Assembly: GCA_964020085.1 (NCBI GenBank)
Contig: CAXHUQ010000601.1
Location: 62,001-126,000 of the forward strand
Direction: 5' to 3'
From: Micromussa lordhowensis
Taxonomy: Eukaryota > Cnidaria > Anthozoa > Scleractinia > Lobophylliidae
Length of the DNA: 64,000 bases
The position numbers and the translations under genes were made by a program. The first letter of the stretch is position 1, and each line of letters starts with the position of its first letter. Shown here piece after piece: positions 63,510-64,000 of this stretch. Under the pieces are notes generated by a model. It searched no databases. It was not told the DNA's origin and was given only the letters and a program-made list of their open reading frames with translations.

Positions 63510-64000
63510 ATAGTCGGCCTACTTTTTTGAGCATTTTCCCTTGGTCCCCCCTTGGCAAAATCTCAGAAAATGGCCGATTTAGGTCTCCTTGGCAAATTTG
63601 TCATAGCTCGGCTCTCCGGGCACTTATGGAGGCGCAGTTTGCAGCAAAATGTTTGTCTATGATTGCACTTTAAGTGCATAGTAATTAGGAGATGATGCGA
63701 TTTGCGCCAGGGTGTTTTTGAAGCCCGTATAGTCGGCCTACTTTTTTGAGCATTTTCCCTTGGTCCCCCCTTGGCGAAATCTCAGAAAATGGCCGATTTA
63801 GGTCTCCTTGGCAAATTTGTCATAGCTCGGCTCTCCGGGCACTTATGGAGGCGCAGTTTGCAGCAAAATGTTCGTCTATGATTGCACTTCAAGAGCACAC
63901 TAATTAGGAGATGATGCGATTTGCGCCAGGGTGTTTTTGAAGCCCGTATAGTCGGCCTACTTTTTTGAGCATTTTCCCTTGGTCCCCCCTTGGCAAAATC
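63510..64000. repeat. Four-monomer tandem duplication, copy 2, cut by window edge
   Basis: Two complete monomers and 53 bp of a third repeat 62634-63124 without visible change. The window ends before the copy can be followed further. Confidence 0.82.

Larger units (their letters stand above)
1..64000. repeat. Satellite DNA array, 219-bp monomer, whole window
   Basis: The whole window is a head-to-tail array of one monomer. I set the monomer start at ATAGTCGGCC, which recurs at 1, 220, 439, 658 and onward to 63948. Stepping through with the observed indels gives 292 full monomers plus 53 bp, and the sum of length deviations closes exactly at the last start. All monomers lie in one orientation. 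I saw no inversion, unique spacer, microsatellite stretch or mobile element. The consensus has A47 C50 G53 T69 and nine CpG sites. Neighbouring monomers differ at a few positions, while distant groups share diagnostic variants, as expected for satellite organised into higher-order repeats. A centromeric, pericentromeric or knob location is inference. I do not recognise the family. Confidence 0.98.
60227..64000. repeat. Array block C', second copy of block C
   Basis: Opens with the 218-bp GAAAATGCCG monomer (60227-60444), as block C does at 19488. The TTTTCTGAGC/CCCCACTTGG and TTCGCTTGG/CTCCATGGC cassette lies at 61321-61759, including the 220-bp member at 61540, at offset 41177 from 20144. 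A one-T-short monomer (61979-62196, CTACTTTTTGAG) and a second GAAAATGCCG monomer (62416-62633) follow. The array continues past the right edge, where the last 53 bp are a partial monomer. Confidence 0.85.

Noticed and set aside
1..64000. CRISPR array
   Set aside because: The repeats are contiguous 219-bp units with no unique spacers and no cas genes, and near-identity runs through the entire unit.
1..64000. Transposon, LTR or other mobile element inside the array
   Set aside because: Register is kept from 1 to 64000 apart from small indels. There are no terminal repeats, target-site duplications or foreign sequence. Whether the monomer itself derives from a retroelement cannot be judged without a database search.
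1..64000. rDNA spacer repeats, tRNA or other RNA genes
   Set aside because: No rRNA-like segment, no tRNA-like A and B box arrangement with cloverleaf pairing, and no telomeric repeat was seen anywhere.
1..64000. Assembly artefact explaining the tandem duplications
   Set aside because: Not fully excluded. However, the duplicates carry private variants, differ in age, and change offset only by whole monomers, which is more easily explained by unequal exchange than by misassembly. Long reads would settle it.

Overview
This window is one uninterrupted tandem satellite DNA array. From the first base to the last it consists of a monomer of about 219 bp (47% GC), repeated head to tail in one orientation. 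Monomer boundaries set at the recurring ATAGTCGGCC give 292 complete monomers and a 53-bp partial one at the right edge. Of the 292, 265 have a net length of 219 bp, 16 are 218 bp, 8 are 220 bp, two are 203 bp and one is 258 bp. I found no protein gene, RNA gene, transposon insertion, inversion or unique spacer. The array runs off both ends of the window. All open frames are short (71 codons or fewer) and are by-products of a repeat whose length is a multiple of three.

Megabase-style satellite with higher-order structure points to a eukaryotic centromere, pericentromere or heterochromatic knob, read by long-read sequencing. I do not recognise the monomer and cannot name the species. All nine CpG sites of the monomer show TpG or CpA variants, which fits a genome with cytosine methylation (a plant, or a CpG-methylating animal or fungus).

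Layout. Block A (1-12699) holds a six-monomer higher-order unit, a 2846-bp (13-monomer) tandem duplication and a 1533-bp (7-monomer) tandem duplication. Block B (12700-19487) is built of three-monomer motifs. Block C (19488-25183) has offset repeats of 1533 and 1753 bp sharing a three- to four-monomer cassette. Block D (25184-45077) holds tandem duplications of 2628 bp (12-mer), 2393 bp (11-mer) and 1532 bp (7-mer), plus a partial further copy. Blocks A' (45078-51248), B' (51249-60226) and C' (60227-64000) repeat A, B and C in the same order, 38-48 kb downstream. Within B/B' and C/C' the offset changes only in whole-monomer steps.

The main observations are therefore structural. They are several coexisting higher-order periods, a possible super-unit of about 40-48 kb, a 7-1-7 bp dyad in each monomer, a 39-bp duplication that starts exactly at that dyad, and a CpG-decay signature in the monomer variants. 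I saw no sign of an encoded biological system.
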